Source: a bacterium (GTDB taxonomy: Bacteria > Hinthialibacterota > Hinthialibacteria > OLB16). From it: a stretch of 64,000 bases of DNA. The notes beneath the pieces are model-generated. The model saw only the letters and a list, made by a program, of their open reading frames with translations. It was not told the origin of the DNA and searched no databases. The stretch lies in NCBI GenBank assembly GCA_022072055.1, contig JAJVIK010000009.1, positions 62,001 to 126,000 on the forward strand, in the 5' to 3' direction. Made by a program: the position numbers and the translations under genes. This document shows positions 26,166 through 34,883 of the stretch, piece by piece; the first letter of the stretch is position 1, and each line of letters opens with the position of its first letter.

Positions 26166-26534
26166 ATGACCCACAAACGACGGCTTGAACAGGTCAACGA
26201 GCTCCTCCGGGAGGAGATCGCCTCCCTTTTGATTCTGGAAAACACCGATCCCGTGCTCGCCGCGATGACGGTCACCGAGGTTCGCGTGACCCCCGATTTG
26301 AGCTTCGCGCGGGTGTTTGTGATGATCCGACGCGGCGCGGCGGGCGAGGTGTCCGAGGCCGAGTCTCCCGCGGGCCTTCAGCACGCCGCCGAAAAAGTTC
26401 AGAAGCTCCTGGGGGGACGTATTCATATTAAGCGCACTCCGCGCCTGCGCTTCGAGGTGGATGACACCGCCGAACGCGCCGAGCGCATCGAGCAACTGCT
26501 CAACGAGGTCAGGGACGATTGGGATCATGCTTAG
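26166..26534 (+). CDS. rbfA: 30S ribosome-binding factor RbfA
   Basis: RbfA assists late 16S rRNA maturation of the small subunit. The protein from ATG 26166 (122 residues) shows the usual N-terminus RRLEQVNELLREEIASLL and the KH-like core MTVTEVRVTPDLSFARVFVM, LQHAAEKVQKLLGGRIHIKR and PRLRFEVDDTAERAERIEQL. The frame is open to 26058, but upstream residues do not belong to the family. Its end overlaps the truB start by 8 bp, so the two are probably translationally coupled. Confidence 0.95.
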   Translation: MTHKRRLEQVNELLREEIASLLILENTDPVLAAMTVTEVRVTPDLSFARVFVMIRRGAAGEVSEAESPAGLQHAAEKVQKLLGGRIHIKRTPRLRFEVDDTAERAERIEQLLNEVRDDWDHA

Positions 26535-27474
26535 TGGAATCCTCAATGTAGACAAACCCAAGGGGCTCACCTCCCATGACGTGGTCGATCTGATCCGCAA
26601 GGCCGCGCGCCAGCGCAAGGTGGGGCATGCCGGCACGCTTGATCCGATCGCCACCGGGGTCCTGCCGCTCTGTCTCGGAAACGCCACCAAACTGTCCGAG
26701 TTCCTCACCGCCGAGGAGAAAGAGTACTCCCTGGTCTGCCGCTTTGGGCTGGTGACCGACACCCAGGACATCACCGGGGAAATCCTCAAGGAAACCCCCG
26801 TCCGCGACTCGCTCGAACTCGAGCGGATCGAACAAGTCCTCGAGAACTTTCGTGGCCCGATCACTCAGACCCCGCCGATGGTGAGCGCCAAACGCCACCA
26901 GGGCAAGCGTCTCTATGACCTCGCTCGCCAGGGAATCGAGGTGGAGCGCGAGCCGATCGAGGTGACCATTCAGGAGCTTGAGGTCCTCGGTTTCGAACCG
27001 CCTGATCTGCGCCTGCGAGTCCGCTGCTCGAAGGGAACTTATGTTCGGACCCTCTGCCACGACATCGGGGCCGCGCTCGGTTGCGGCGCGGCGATGGCCG
27101 GGCTTGTCCGAACCCGCTGCGGCACGCTGTCCGTCGAGGATTCTGTCGCGGTCACCGACCTCAAGGACCCCGACTCGGTTCGCCTCAACTTGCTTTCCCC
27201 CGATGAGGCTCTCAAGAAATACCCGGCGGTCACCATCCGCGATTCCGAGGTGAACCTCTGGATGACCGGGCGCTCGATTCGCGGGGGAGCCATTCTCGCC
27301 GCCAGCGCGGACTATGAGCGGGATGCCCTGCTGCGAGTGAAGGCCCGCGATGGCCGCCTGGTTGGATTGGCCAAATCCCTTTTCAACTCGGGTCAGGTTG
27401 GTAAACTGGGCGGCGACTTGGAAGTCCTTAAACCGGTCCGAGTCTTTCCGCAACCGTTTTCATCGCAAGTCTGA
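26527..27474 (+). CDS. truB: tRNA pseudouridine(55) synthase TruB
   Basis: TruB converts U55 of the T-psi-C loop to pseudouridine. The N-terminal motif GILNVDKPKGLTSHDVV and the catalytic aspartate (Asp39) in VGHAGTLDPIATGVLP are intact, as are PPMVSAKRHQGKRLYDLAR and the CSKGTYVRTLCHDIG motif. The C-terminal third (about 240-315) is a PUA-like tail. The length of 315 residues is typical. It is the last gene of the nusA operon and is followed by a probable terminator at 27485-27531. Confidence 0.96.
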   Translation: MLSGILNVDKPKGLTSHDVVDLIRKAARQRKVGHAGTLDPIATGVLPLCLGNATKLSEFLTAEEKEYSLVCRFGLVTDTQDITGEILKETPVRDSLELERIEQVLENFRGPITQTPPMVSAKRHQGKRLYDLARQGIEVEREPIEVTIQELEVLGFEPPDLRLRVRCSKGTYVRTLCHDIGAALGCGAAMAGLVRTRCGTLSVEDSVAVTDLKDPDSVRLNLLSPDEALKKYPAVTIRDSEVNLWMTGRSIRGGAILAASADYERDALLRVKARDGRLVGLAKSLFNSGQVGKLGGDLEVLKPVRVFPQPFSSQV

Positions 27475-27484
27475 TCGGCTCCGA

Positions 27485-27531
27485 GCTTCCCCCCGCGCGT
27501 GGCGGGAGGAGCGGTTGTTTGGTCTTTTTTT
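27485..27531 (+). terminator. Probable terminator of the nusA-infB-rbfA-truB operon
   Basis: An imperfect GC-rich stem (27485-27512; gcttcccc pairing with the gggaggagc side, one mismatch and one wobble) is followed at 27525-27531 by seven T. The distance from stem to T-run is about 12 bases, longer than ideal. It lies 11 bp after the truB stop. Confidence 0.5.
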
Positions 27532-27552
27532 CTCTGAGGGGGAGGTTGTTTC

Positions 27553-28182
27553 ATGCGCGCCGCACTGCACCTGTTTGTCGGGTTGGCTCTTTGTGTCCAG
27601 GTTGTCCCATCCCAAGCGGTCACCGTGGAGGAAATGCTGCAATTGGTTCTGGGATGGTATCGGCCCTACGCCCCCCAAGAGCTCTTTGCTCTGCTGAAAG
27701 GTCAGTTCAGCTTCCCGACCGCCACACCGACCGAAACAGTCGCGGGCCTCACCCCGACACCTTCGGAAACACTTGCGCCCACCCCCACCAACACCCAAGG
27801 GCAGCAACAGAACCCCTACCGCGGAACCTGGAACATGCTGGTCCAGGGGACTGCGCTGGGGATCGCCGCGGGCGGCCCCATTGCGGTCTGCCCCACCACG
27901 GGCCAAGCCCTCGCTCCGGCGGTCCTCATGGGGGCGAATGTCACCCTGGCTCAGACCCGCTGGGAGGGAACTGTCGGCCAGGCAGGGATGGTGACCAACG
28001 GCAAGATCTACACGGTCACGGGCGGCGGGGGGCAGATTGGAACCTGGACCGGAACCTTCACCCCCACAACGGAGCCGTTCGGAAACTTCAGTGGGAACTG
28101 GAGTATTTCCGGAACCGGCTCGAGCACTTGCACGGCCACTCGGATCAGCACCGAGGTGACCCTCCAGGGCGTGTGTCCCTGA
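27553..28182 (+). CDS. Secreted hypothetical protein with Thr/Pro-rich linker
   Basis: A strong GGGGGAGG ribosome site precedes ATG 27553. A signal peptide (LHLFVGLALCVQVVPSQA) is followed by a short helical segment (VEEMLQLVLGWYRPYAP), then a linker built of TPT/TPS repeats (residues about 56-90), and a C-terminal beta-rich domain of about 115 residues with many Gly, Thr and Trp (GTWNMLVQGTALG, TGTFTPTTEPFGNFSGNWSI) and two Cys that could form a disulfide. The family is not recognised. The linker suggests a surface-exposed or cell-wall-spanning protein. It stands alone between truB and ddl. Confidence 0.7.
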   Translation: MRAALHLFVGLALCVQVVPSQAVTVEEMLQLVLGWYRPYAPQELFALLKGQFSFPTATPTETVAGLTPTPSETLAPTPTNTQGQQQNPYRGTWNMLVQGTALGIAAGGPIAVCPTTGQALAPAVLMGANVTLAQTRWEGTVGQAGMVTNGKIYTVTGGGGQIGTWTGTFTPTTEPFGNFSGNWSISGTGSSTCTATRISTEVTLQGVCP

Positions 28183-28198
28183 TTCCGCGCATGCCGCC

Positions 28199-28228
28199 TT
28201 GTTCCAGCCGCGCGGTTTCGGCTATCAT
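28199..28228 (+). promoter_or_regulatory. Candidate promoter for ddl
   Basis: TTGTTC (28199-28204), an 18-bp spacer and TATCAT (28223-28228) lie 54 bases before the ddl start codon. The -10 form TATCAT recurs before other genes in the window (6999, 32341, 43371), which supports it modestly. Confidence 0.4.
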
Positions 28229-28281
28229 CCTCCCACGGGACCGGGGAAATCCGCGCCGAGCGGACCAAGGGGAGAGGGGCC

Positions 28282-29364
28282 ATGCTGAAGGAACGCATCC
28301 GGATCGGTATCCTGATGGGGGGGCAATCCGCCGAGCGTGAGGTCTCGCTCGCCTCGGGCTGTAATCTGGTTGAAATCCTCGACCGCACCAAGTATGAGGT
28401 ATTCCCCATCGAGGTGGGCGAGGACTCCAAGTGGTACCTCCACCATATCGACGCCCCGCTGCTCAATTCGCGCAGCGCGATCGGCCGCGAAGTCCCCACC
28501 GGCAAATCCTACACCCCGCCCGCCGCGCAACACTCCGAACTGGTCACCGCGCGGGTCATGCGCTCGCGGATCGATGTCCTGTTTCTCGCGCTGCATGGTC
28601 CGGGGGGAGAGGATGGGACCATTCAGGGGTTTCTTGAGACCCTCGCGATTCCCTATGTGGGAAGCGGGGTTCTGGCCAGCGCGCTGACCATGGACAAGGT
28701 CCGTTGCAAGGTCTTTCTTCGGGCCTCCGGGTTGCCCACCCCGGAGTGGGTTTCCTTTAGCCGCTCCGAGTGGCTGGCTGGATCGGCGGATCTGGTGGAG
28801 GAGGTTTTGGATCGATTCCCCGGGGGGTGCGTGATCAAGCCCAACGACCAAGGCTCGAGCGTGGGCATGAGCGTCCTTGGCCCCGCCGAGGATCCGACCG
28901 CCGCGATTCAGGAAGCGCTCGGGTTTTCCGGGGAGATCCTGGTGGAGCGGCGCATCCACGGGCGCGAATTCACTTGCGGGGTCTATGGCTCCGAAATGCC
29001 CGAGGCGCTGCCGGTGACCGAAATCCGGTCCACCCGGACCTTCTTCGACTATGAGGCCAAATACCAGCCCGGCGGCGCGGAAGAGATTACCCCCGCCGAG
29101 ATCGAAGATTCCCTCGCCGCCGAAATCCAATCCCTGGCGGTTCGCGCGCACGGTGTGTTCGGATGCGCGGGGATTACCCGAACCGATTTTCTCCTCGATG
29201 AGTCCGGCCCCACGATCCTTGAAATCAACACCATCCCCGGGATGACCCGGATGAGCTTGATCCCCCGCGCCTGCGTCGCCGCCGGCATCGAATTCGAGAC
29301 CATTCTCGACAGAGTGATCGGCGAGGCGCTCTTCCGGGATCAACTGGTTCCCGCCGCCGGCTGA
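28282..29364 (+). CDS. ddl: D-alanine--D-alanine ligase
   Basis: Ddl joins two D-Ala molecules with ATP for peptidoglycan precursors. This ATP-grasp protein of 360 residues shows the N-terminal loop GILMGGQSAEREVSLASG, ALHGPGGEDGTIQGFLE, the ATP-binding KPNDQGSSVGMS and the C-terminal metal-binding motif GPTILEINTIPGMTRMSLIP. A GGGGAGAGG ribosome site lies just before ATG 28282. It is not within an mur cluster here; mutM follows 37 bp downstream and may be cotranscribed. Confidence 0.95.
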   Translation: MLKERIRIGILMGGQSAEREVSLASGCNLVEILDRTKYEVFPIEVGEDSKWYLHHIDAPLLNSRSAIGREVPTGKSYTPPAAQHSELVTARVMRSRIDVLFLALHGPGGEDGTIQGFLETLAIPYVGSGVLASALTMDKVRCKVFLRASGLPTPEWVSFSRSEWLAGSADLVEEVLDRFPGGCVIKPNDQGSSVGMSVLGPAEDPTAAIQEALGFSGEILVERRIHGREFTCGVYGSEMPEALPVTEIRSTRTFFDYEAKYQPGGAEEITPAEIEDSLAAEIQSLAVRAHGVFGCAGITRTDFLLDESGPTILEINTIPGMTRMSLIPRACVAAGIEFETILDRVIGEALFRDQLVPAAG

Positions 29365-29401
29365 TCCTGACTCGTTCGCCAGGCATCGCCGCGCCCGCCC
29401 C

Positions 29402-30214
29402 ATGCCCGAGCTCCCCGAGGTCGAGATTGTCACGCGCGCCCTCTCGCGCAAGCTCAAGGGGCGTTCCATCCTAGAACACCGCGTCCACCACCCGGGAGTC
29501 CTGCTACACGACCCGCATGCCGGCTTGGGCGGCCCGCTGAGGCGGTTCGAGCGGGGGGAGCGTCACGGCAAATACATGGTCCTGGAGTTCTCCTCCGAAC
29601 AGCGCCTCGTGGTTCACCTGCGCATGACCGGCGCCTTCTATTTCCGCGACTCCGACACACCCCTCCAGCCCCACACCCACGTGGAGTTCCAGCTCGACAC
29701 CGGCGAATGGCTGGCTTACCGCGACCCGCGCCGATTCGGACGGATCTGGTGGTTGAGTCCCAATTCCTCCACGAACCCGCTTGCCGACTTGGGACCGGAT
29801 GCCCTGCGCCTTTCACAACCCGAATGGGTCGCGCGGATTTCCGAGCGATCCCGCATGATGAAACCGCTGCTCCTCGATCAAGCCGTTATCGCCGGACTGG
29901 GGAACATCTATGTGGATGAGCTCCTCCATCGCTCCCGAATTCATCCCCAAAGGGCCGCGGACTCCATCCCCGCGGCGCGTCTTGGAGAGATGTGGTCCGC
30001 ATGTCGGGAGCTGCTGCGACTGGCGATCCGCAACGGGGGCTCCTCCATCCGGAGTTTTGTGGACACCGATGGGATTCTCGGGAACTACCAGAACTTCCAT
30101 TTGGTGTATGCCCGCGAGGGGGAGCCGTGCACGACCTGCGGAACGCTCATCAAACGGATTGTGGTGGCCCAGCGCGGCACCTGGATCTGCCCGCGCTGCC
30201 AGAGGCGGAGATAG
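29402..30214 (+). CDS. mutM: Formamidopyrimidine-DNA glycosylase (Fpg/MutM)
   Basis: A base-excision repair glycosylase/AP lyase removing oxidised purines such as 8-oxoguanine. The N-terminal catalytic MPELPEVE is intact (Pro2, Glu3), the beta-elimination lysine Lys57 lies in ERHGKYMV, the helix-two-turn-helix has AVIAGLGNIYVDE, and the C-terminal zinc finger has CTTC and CPRC. The length of 270 residues is standard. Initiation at 29402 is fixed because catalysis requires the N-terminal proline. Confidence 0.96.
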   Translation: MPELPEVEIVTRALSRKLKGRSILEHRVHHPGVLLHDPHAGLGGPLRRFERGERHGKYMVLEFSSEQRLVVHLRMTGAFYFRDSDTPLQPHTHVEFQLDTGEWLAYRDPRRFGRIWWLSPNSSTNPLADLGPDALRLSQPEWVARISERSRMMKPLLLDQAVIAGLGNIYVDELLHRSRIHPQRAADSIPAARLGEMWSACRELLRLAIRNGGSSIRSFVDTDGILGNYQNFHLVYAREGEPCTTCGTLIKRIVVAQRGTWICPRCQRRR

Positions 30215-30249
30215 GCAACCTCAGCGCAACACGTTGCTGAAAAACCGCT

Positions 30250-31041
30250 CTATATCGTCATCGCGGTAAAACCCCCATCCACCACCAGGTCCGCCCCGGT
30301 GATGAAGGCCCCGGCCCTGGAGGAGGCCAACAGCAACGCCGCCCCGACCAGCTCCTCCGGGTTTCCGAAACGGTTCATCGGGGTGTGGCGCATGATTGAT
30401 TCCACCCGCTCCGGGGTCAGCACCTTGCGGTTCTGCTCCGCCGGAAAGAACCCGGGGGTCAAGGCGTTGACTCGGATCCCCTTCTCACCCCACTCGCGCG
30501 CCAGGTTCAGGGTCAGGTTCAGGATCGCCGCCTTGCTGGCGGAATAAGTGAACACCCTGGAAAGCGGAATCCGCGCCGAGGCGGAGGAGATGTTGAGGAT
30601 GCTCGCCGGGTGTCCCGCCGAAAGAAAATGCTTGCCGAAAACCTGGCAGCCGATCATCACCGACTGCAGGTTGGTGTTCAGTATCCGGTTGAACTCCTCA
30701 TCGGAAATCTCCAGGAAAGGAGTGGCGGAGTTGACACCGGCTCCGTTCACCAGCACATCCACGCGACCCCATTGCTCAAGGGTTTGCGCGAGTGTCCGCT
30801 CCACATCCTCGCGACTGCCCGCTTGGCCGGGAATGAAGACCGCCTCGGATGCCGGGAAGGCGGATCGGATCTCCTCGATCCGCGCGCGCGCCTTGTCGGG
30901 GTTCCTTCCCCCCAGCGCCACCTTCATCCCTGCGCCGGCGAAACCCTTGGCGATGGCGCTCACCAACTCTCCGGTGCCCCCGAAAAGCACCGCAACCTTC
31001 CCCTCCAGATCGTATAGGTCCCTGAAATAGGATTCGCTCAT
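30250..31041 (-). CDS. SDR-family oxidoreductase (sugar-acid dehydrogenase-like)
   Basis: A short-chain dehydrogenase of 263 residues with active-site Ser152/153 (NISSASA), Tyr166 and Lys170 (YSASK) and NGAG after the fourth strand. The dinucleotide-binding motif is altered: GGTGELVSAIAKG lacks the usual third glycine. The C-terminus AGAFITGADLVVDGGFTAMT is typical. Overall it resembles D-mannonate/gluconate-type oxidoreductases. It lies 24 bp downstream of a SelA-like PLP enzyme on the same strand, so the two may act in one sugar-acid or amino-sugar pathway (inference). Confidence 0.85.
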   Translation of the reverse strand: MSESYFRDLYDLEGKVAVLFGGTGELVSAIAKGFAGAGMKVALGGRNPDKARARIEEIRSAFPASEAVFIPGQAGSREDVERTLAQTLEQWGRVDVLVNGAGVNSATPFLEISDEEFNRILNTNLQSVMIGCQVFGKHFLSAGHPASILNISSASARIPLSRVFTYSASKAAILNLTLNLAREWGEKGIRVNALTPGFFPAEQNRKVLTPERVESIMRHTPMNRFGNPEELVGAALLLASSRAGAFITGADLVVDGGFTAMTI

Positions 31042-31065
31042 CGCTCCTTCACTCTCTTCCTCGAG

Positions 31066-32262
31066 TCATTCGCTCCCCTTCAACACTTCTCTCACCGACT
31101 TCACCAATGCCCGCGCGTCCTCGTCCGATAGGCACATCGGGTGGATGACCAGGAACCGATTCCGGAGCGTTCCCTCCTCGAATACCACCGGGCGTGGAAG
31201 CCGGGCGCAGGCGTACACAAACTCGCTGAGCGTGAGCCTTGATTTCTCCGTAAGCCGCAATACGGCGGCCGGCACGGGATAGGATCCGCCCGGCTGCATC
31301 GCCCGCTCCACTCGACAGGCCTGAAGATCCCGCAGCCCCAGGCATACCTCATCCACGCGCCTCCGCCAAGCCATAAGGTCGGCCTTGTGGTCCCGCGCGA
31401 GATACTCCTCCAGCGCGACCAGCAGCCCGATGACGCCCTCCTTGGACACCTTGAAGCCGCGCCCGATCCCGTTCCTCGGGGGACGCGAGATCCTGCCCTC
31501 CTCGATCCACTTGCGGAGGAACCAGGTTTCAGCGTTGACATCCATGTCCTGGTTCTGGAGGAGGACACTCTCAATCAGATCGCGCCGGCCCACGAGGAAC
31601 CCTGTGTTTTGCGGTCCCTGGATCGCCTTTCCGCCGCTGAAGGCGACCAGGTCCGCGCCCGAACCGGGGATCCTCCGCAAATTCTCGACAGGCGGGAGGC
31701 GCACCGAGGCATCCACCAGCACGGGCAATCCGAAGCGGTGACAGGCCTGAACCCAGACCTCAAGCGGCATGCCTCGGTCTCCGGTCCGGAAGACATAAAC
31801 GGCGCCGCAAGCCCCCTCGCGCGCCGCCTTTCCAACCTCCTCGGCAACCCGCTCCGGCGGCCAATCCTCCTCGCAGTCGATGGGCAGGAGCCGCGCCCCG
31901 GAGGCCCGGATTGCGCAGTCGTAGTCGGAAAGATGGACGCGCTGAAGGATGAACCGGTTGGGCATCCCGGATGTATCCGGCAACTTCTCCATGCGGACCA
32001 CATCCGACCCGGCCAGGATGGCCGCCGCGCCGAGCGTGAGTCCCGCCGCCGCGCCGGTGGTCACATAACCCGCCTCCGCCCCCGTCCACTCGGCGAGCTT
32101 CCTCCCGGCGGCGAGCTGGAGTTCATCCAGGCGCACAAAGCTCCGCGTGGCCTCCGCCATCGCCGCCAGCACGCGCTCCGAGAGGACACTGCCCCCATAT
32201 CGGGTGACCGGACCCGCCGCGTTAAGGACCGGGGTTACACCCAATTCCTCGTACAATTTCAT
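31066..32262 (-). CDS. SelA-like PLP-dependent enzyme
   Basis: A fold-type I PLP enzyme of 398 residues. Asp184 (VLVDAS) and the Schiff-base lysine Lys212 in FSGGKAIQGPQNTG are clear, as is the opening LGVTPVLNAAGPVTRYGGS. It belongs to the superfamily of L-seryl-tRNA(Sec) selenium transferase, but is shorter than true SelA and lacks its N-terminal tRNA-binding domain. No selC, selB or selenoprotein was seen here. Related proteins include D-glucosaminate-6-phosphate ammonia-lyases, so a lyase acting on an amino sugar acid is more likely than selenocysteine synthesis. An SDR gene follows in the operon. Confidence 0.8.
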   Translation of the reverse strand: MKLYEELGVTPVLNAAGPVTRYGGSVLSERVLAAMAEATRSFVRLDELQLAAGRKLAEWTGAEAGYVTTGAAAGLTLGAAAILAGSDVVRMEKLPDTSGMPNRFILQRVHLSDYDCAIRASGARLLPIDCEEDWPPERVAEEVGKAAREGACGAVYVFRTGDRGMPLEVWVQACHRFGLPVLVDASVRLPPVENLRRIPGSGADLVAFSGGKAIQGPQNTGFLVGRRDLIESVLLQNQDMDVNAETWFLRKWIEEGRISRPPRNGIGRGFKVSKEGVIGLLVALEEYLARDHKADLMAWRRRVDEVCLGLRDLQACRVERAMQPGGSYPVPAAVLRLTEKSRLTLSEFVYACARLPRPVVFEEGTLRNRFLVIHPMCLSDEDARALVKSVREVLKGSE

Positions 32263-32355
32263 GGGCGGAAGGATGATGGAGAGGGCCGAGGATGCAAAGG
32301 GCGATCATCGCGCGCGGATTCCCTTTCGTCCCGGAGTCCGTATCATCGGCGTGAA

Positions 32356-33756
32356 ATGACCGACAACAACGGATCCCAAGCCCGGGCACGCGGATCGGAT
32401 GGACTCCCCAAACCTCGACATCGAGGACTTCGCATTGGGTGTTTCTTGGCGCTCGTTCTGATTCTGGCCCTGCTTGGCGTGGCCTTGTGGTTGCTCCGGA
32501 CTCCCCTGTACAAGCGGTTTGTCCTCTATCCGCGTTACGCGCGCGCGCTTGCCGAACTGAAGACGCGCTTGGCGGCTCCCCCCGACGATGGCTGGACGGA
32601 TTTCCGCTCGGTGGTCCATTCACACTCGTATCTGTCGCACGACAGTATCGGGACCCCCGCCGAGATTGTCGCCGCGGCGAAAAAGGTCGGGATCGAAGCC
32701 ATCTTCATGACCGACCACCCGACCGCGGATAACCGTCAGCTCAGCCACGCCCTGAGTGGAGACGCCAGCGGCGTGATTTTCTTTCCCGGATATGAAAGCG
32801 GGGAGAACATGGCGGTCTTTCCGGGCCCGGTGACTGGAGAGCTCAATCGCTTGGTCCAGCTCCTGCCGTTGGAGAAGAAATTCGACAATGTGGCCAAGCG
32901 CGGCGGGTTGGTCATCTACCCGCACCCGGAGGAGGGCAAGCGCCGCTGGGACATTGTCAACTTCCACGGAATGGAGATCTACAACATCCACACGGATTTC
33001 AAGGAAGTCATCGCCGCCAAGCGAGTCGGGGAGTTTCTCCTTGAGGAACTGGTCCTCGGCAGGCGGTTCCCGATGCTTGCCTTCCGCGTAATGCAGCGCG
33101 AGCCGGTTGAATTCCTGGCGCGTTGGGATGATCTCAACGCCAAGCGCCATGTCATCGGCACGGCGGGCAATGACGCCCACCAGAATGTGCGCCTGGCGCT
33201 CCAAAGGACCGAGGAAGGCAAGCTCGCGGTTTATTTCGGAGTGGAGGAAGAACCCGAAGCGGAACTCGGAGGAGTCGTGGGTTGGATCGCGGGATGGGTC
33301 GCGGAGGGAACCGAGGAGATCTGGGCCCGCCAGGTCGATCCGTACGAGCGCAGCTTCGCCTTTGTGAACACCTTTCTGCTCGCTCGGGAACACTCGCCCC
33401 AGGCCCTCTTTGAGGCCCTCGCCCAAGGTCACAACTATGTCGCCTTCGCCGGGTTTCTCGACCCACGCGGATTCCGATTCTCCTACCGGAATGGAGATGT
33501 GACGGCGATCATGGGGGATGAGCTGGCCTTCCAACCCGGCGGGTCCCTGCACATCCGGGTTCCCCTCGAAACCGAGATTCGCTTGATCCGGGATGGAACG
33601 CTCCACTCCAAATACTCAGACCAGGAAGTGACCGCGCCGGTTACCGAACCGGGGTTGTACCGGGTCGAGGCGAGGTTTTCGGTCGGGGGAGAATCCTGGC
33701 CTTGGATTTACTCCAGCCCAATCCACTTGCTGTCCTCGGACAGCCCACCCGGATAG
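32356..33756 (+). CDS. Membrane-anchored PHP-domain phosphoesterase-like protein
   Basis: From ATG 32356 the protein has 466 residues. One helix (IGCFLALVLILALLGVALWL) follows a charged cytoplasmic N-terminus, then a PHP metal-dependent hydrolase domain with VVHSHSYLSHDSIGTP, FMTDHPT, VIYPHPEEGK and GNDAHQN supplying the metal ligands. A C-terminal beta domain (about residues 380-460) follows. PHP domains hydrolyse phosphate esters or act in polymerase proofreading; the membrane-anchored forms are uncharacterised. The reading frame is open far upstream (to 31387) but that part is antisense to the SelA-like gene. Its last 49 bp overlap the convergent glycosyltransferase gene. Confidence 0.85.
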   Translation: MTDNNGSQARARGSDGLPKPRHRGLRIGCFLALVLILALLGVALWLLRTPLYKRFVLYPRYARALAELKTRLAAPPDDGWTDFRSVVHSHSYLSHDSIGTPAEIVAAAKKVGIEAIFMTDHPTADNRQLSHALSGDASGVIFFPGYESGENMAVFPGPVTGELNRLVQLLPLEKKFDNVAKRGGLVIYPHPEEGKRRWDIVNFHGMEIYNIHTDFKEVIAAKRVGEFLLEELVLGRRFPMLAFRVMQREPVEFLARWDDLNAKRHVIGTAGNDAHQNVRLALQRTEEGKLAVYFGVEEEPEAELGGVVGWIAGWVAEGTEEIWARQVDPYERSFAFVNTFLLAREHSPQALFEALAQGHNYVAFAGFLDPRGFRFSYRNGDVTAIMGDELAFQPGGSLHIRVPLETEIRLIRDGTLHSKYSDQEVTAPVTEPGLYRVEARFSVGGESWPWIYSSPIHLLSSDSPPG

Positions 33757-34733
33757 TCGCGCTCCGCCGTCGACCCCTCTCCAATTGCCTGTCCGACCCG
33801 CTCCGCGATGGCGGTCCGAAACCGCTGGGGTGGACTCTTGGACACGATCAGCTCGGCCAGCATCCCAACCAGGATGAAACTCACCCCAATCGGCATCAGT
33901 CCCGAAAGGAAGGCGCCCGCGAATCGCATGAGGCCGCCCGCCTCCAAGCTTCCGCCGAAATAAAACAAGATTCGGGTCACCAGTCCGAGGAAGAACAGGG
34001 CGAACCCGACCCCCGTGAGCAAATGCCCCGGCCGCTCGGCGTAACGGGAAAGGATCAGCATCGAAAGGCAGTCGGCGAAGGCGCGGAAGTATCGCTCGAA
34101 ACCATATCGGGACTTGCCATGCGTGCGCGGGTGGTGGACAACCTCCACCTCGGCGATCCGAAATCCGAGGTCCGAGGCCAGCACGGGGATGAAGCGGTGC
34201 CATTCCCCGTAGAGCGGAACCGCCTTGACCACCTCCGCGCGGTAGGCCTTGAACCCGCAATTGAAGTCGTGAAGCGGGATCCCCGAAATCTTCCGGACCG
34301 CCCAGTTGAAGAGGTGCGACGCTCGAACCCGCGAGGAGGGATCCTGCCGGACCTTCTTCCAGCCTGAAACCAGGTCGAAACCCTCGTCCAGCTTGGCGAG
34401 GAAGCGGGGGATTTCGGCCGGATCATCCTGGTTGTCCCCATCCATCGTGATCACCACCAAGCCGCGGGCGGCCTCGAAGCCGGCGGCGAGGGCATTCGAT
34501 TTCCCCATGTTTTTCCGCAAACGGATACCCGAAACGCGCGGGTCCTCGGCGGCGAGCTTGCGGATCACCGCGAAAGTTCCGTCCGTGCTACCGTCATCCA
34601 CAAAGAGGACCTCGTAGGGTTTCCCGGTTGCCTCCAATGTGGCGGCAAGGCCCGTGTGGAGGCGCTCCAAGTTCCCCTCCTCGTTGAAGGCGGGAACCAC
34701 AACGCTGATGTGCGGGGGGGGTGTGGAGCTCAT
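33708..34733 (-). CDS. Polyprenyl-phosphate glycosyltransferase (DPM1/GtrB-like, family 2)
   Basis: The GT2 domain (residues about 8-230) shows ISVVVPAFNEEGNLERL, VDDGSTDGT, KNMGKSNALAAGFEAARG and the DXD-type TMDGDNQDDP, with FNCGFKAYRAEV and GKSRYGFERYFRA downstream. Two C-terminal helices (LLTGVGFALFFLGLVTRILF and LMPIGVSFILVGMLAELIV) fit the GtrB/ArnC architecture. Such enzymes load a sugar onto undecaprenyl phosphate for transfer on the periplasmic side, for example in lipid A or O-antigen modification. No flippase or acceptor transferase gene adjoins. Confidence 0.9.
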   Translation of the reverse strand: MSSTPPPHISVVVPAFNEEGNLERLHTGLAATLEATGKPYEVLFVDDGSTDGTFAVIRKLAAEDPRVSGIRLRKNMGKSNALAAGFEAARGLVVITMDGDNQDDPAEIPRFLAKLDEGFDLVSGWKKVRQDPSSRVRASHLFNWAVRKISGIPLHDFNCGFKAYRAEVVKAVPLYGEWHRFIPVLASDLGFRIAEVEVVHHPRTHGKSRYGFERYFRAFADCLSMLILSRYAERPGHLLTGVGFALFFLGLVTRILFYFGGSLEAGGLMRFAGAFLSGLMPIGVSFILVGMLAELIVSKSPPQRFRTAIAERVGQAIGEGSTAERDYPGGLSEDSKWIGLE

Positions 34734-34883
34734 GGCCTGTGGAAACGATACCCCTTGCGGACGCTAATCTCTAGCGCCGTGCGTCGCGGGGGCCGCGCCC
34801 TGTCCGTGTTTAGACCCTCCGCTTGCCTACGCGCCCCGCCCGGATCATCATATCCGCACCTGACCTGAGGAGGCCGAGCCGCC

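Noticed and set aside
30222-30245. Inverted repeat between mutM and the SDR gene as a terminator
   Set aside because: The stem is short with a bulge, and the A-run has the wrong orientation for a U-tract on the plus strand; on the minus strand the T-run precedes the stem.
31066-32262. True selenocysteine synthase (SelA)
   Set aside because: It is shorter than SelA, lacks the N-terminal tRNA-binding domain and has no sel genes nearby.
31387-32355. Upstream extension of the PHP-domain protein
   Set aside because: The extension is antisense to the SelA-like gene; the membrane helix and PHP domain begin after ATG 32356.
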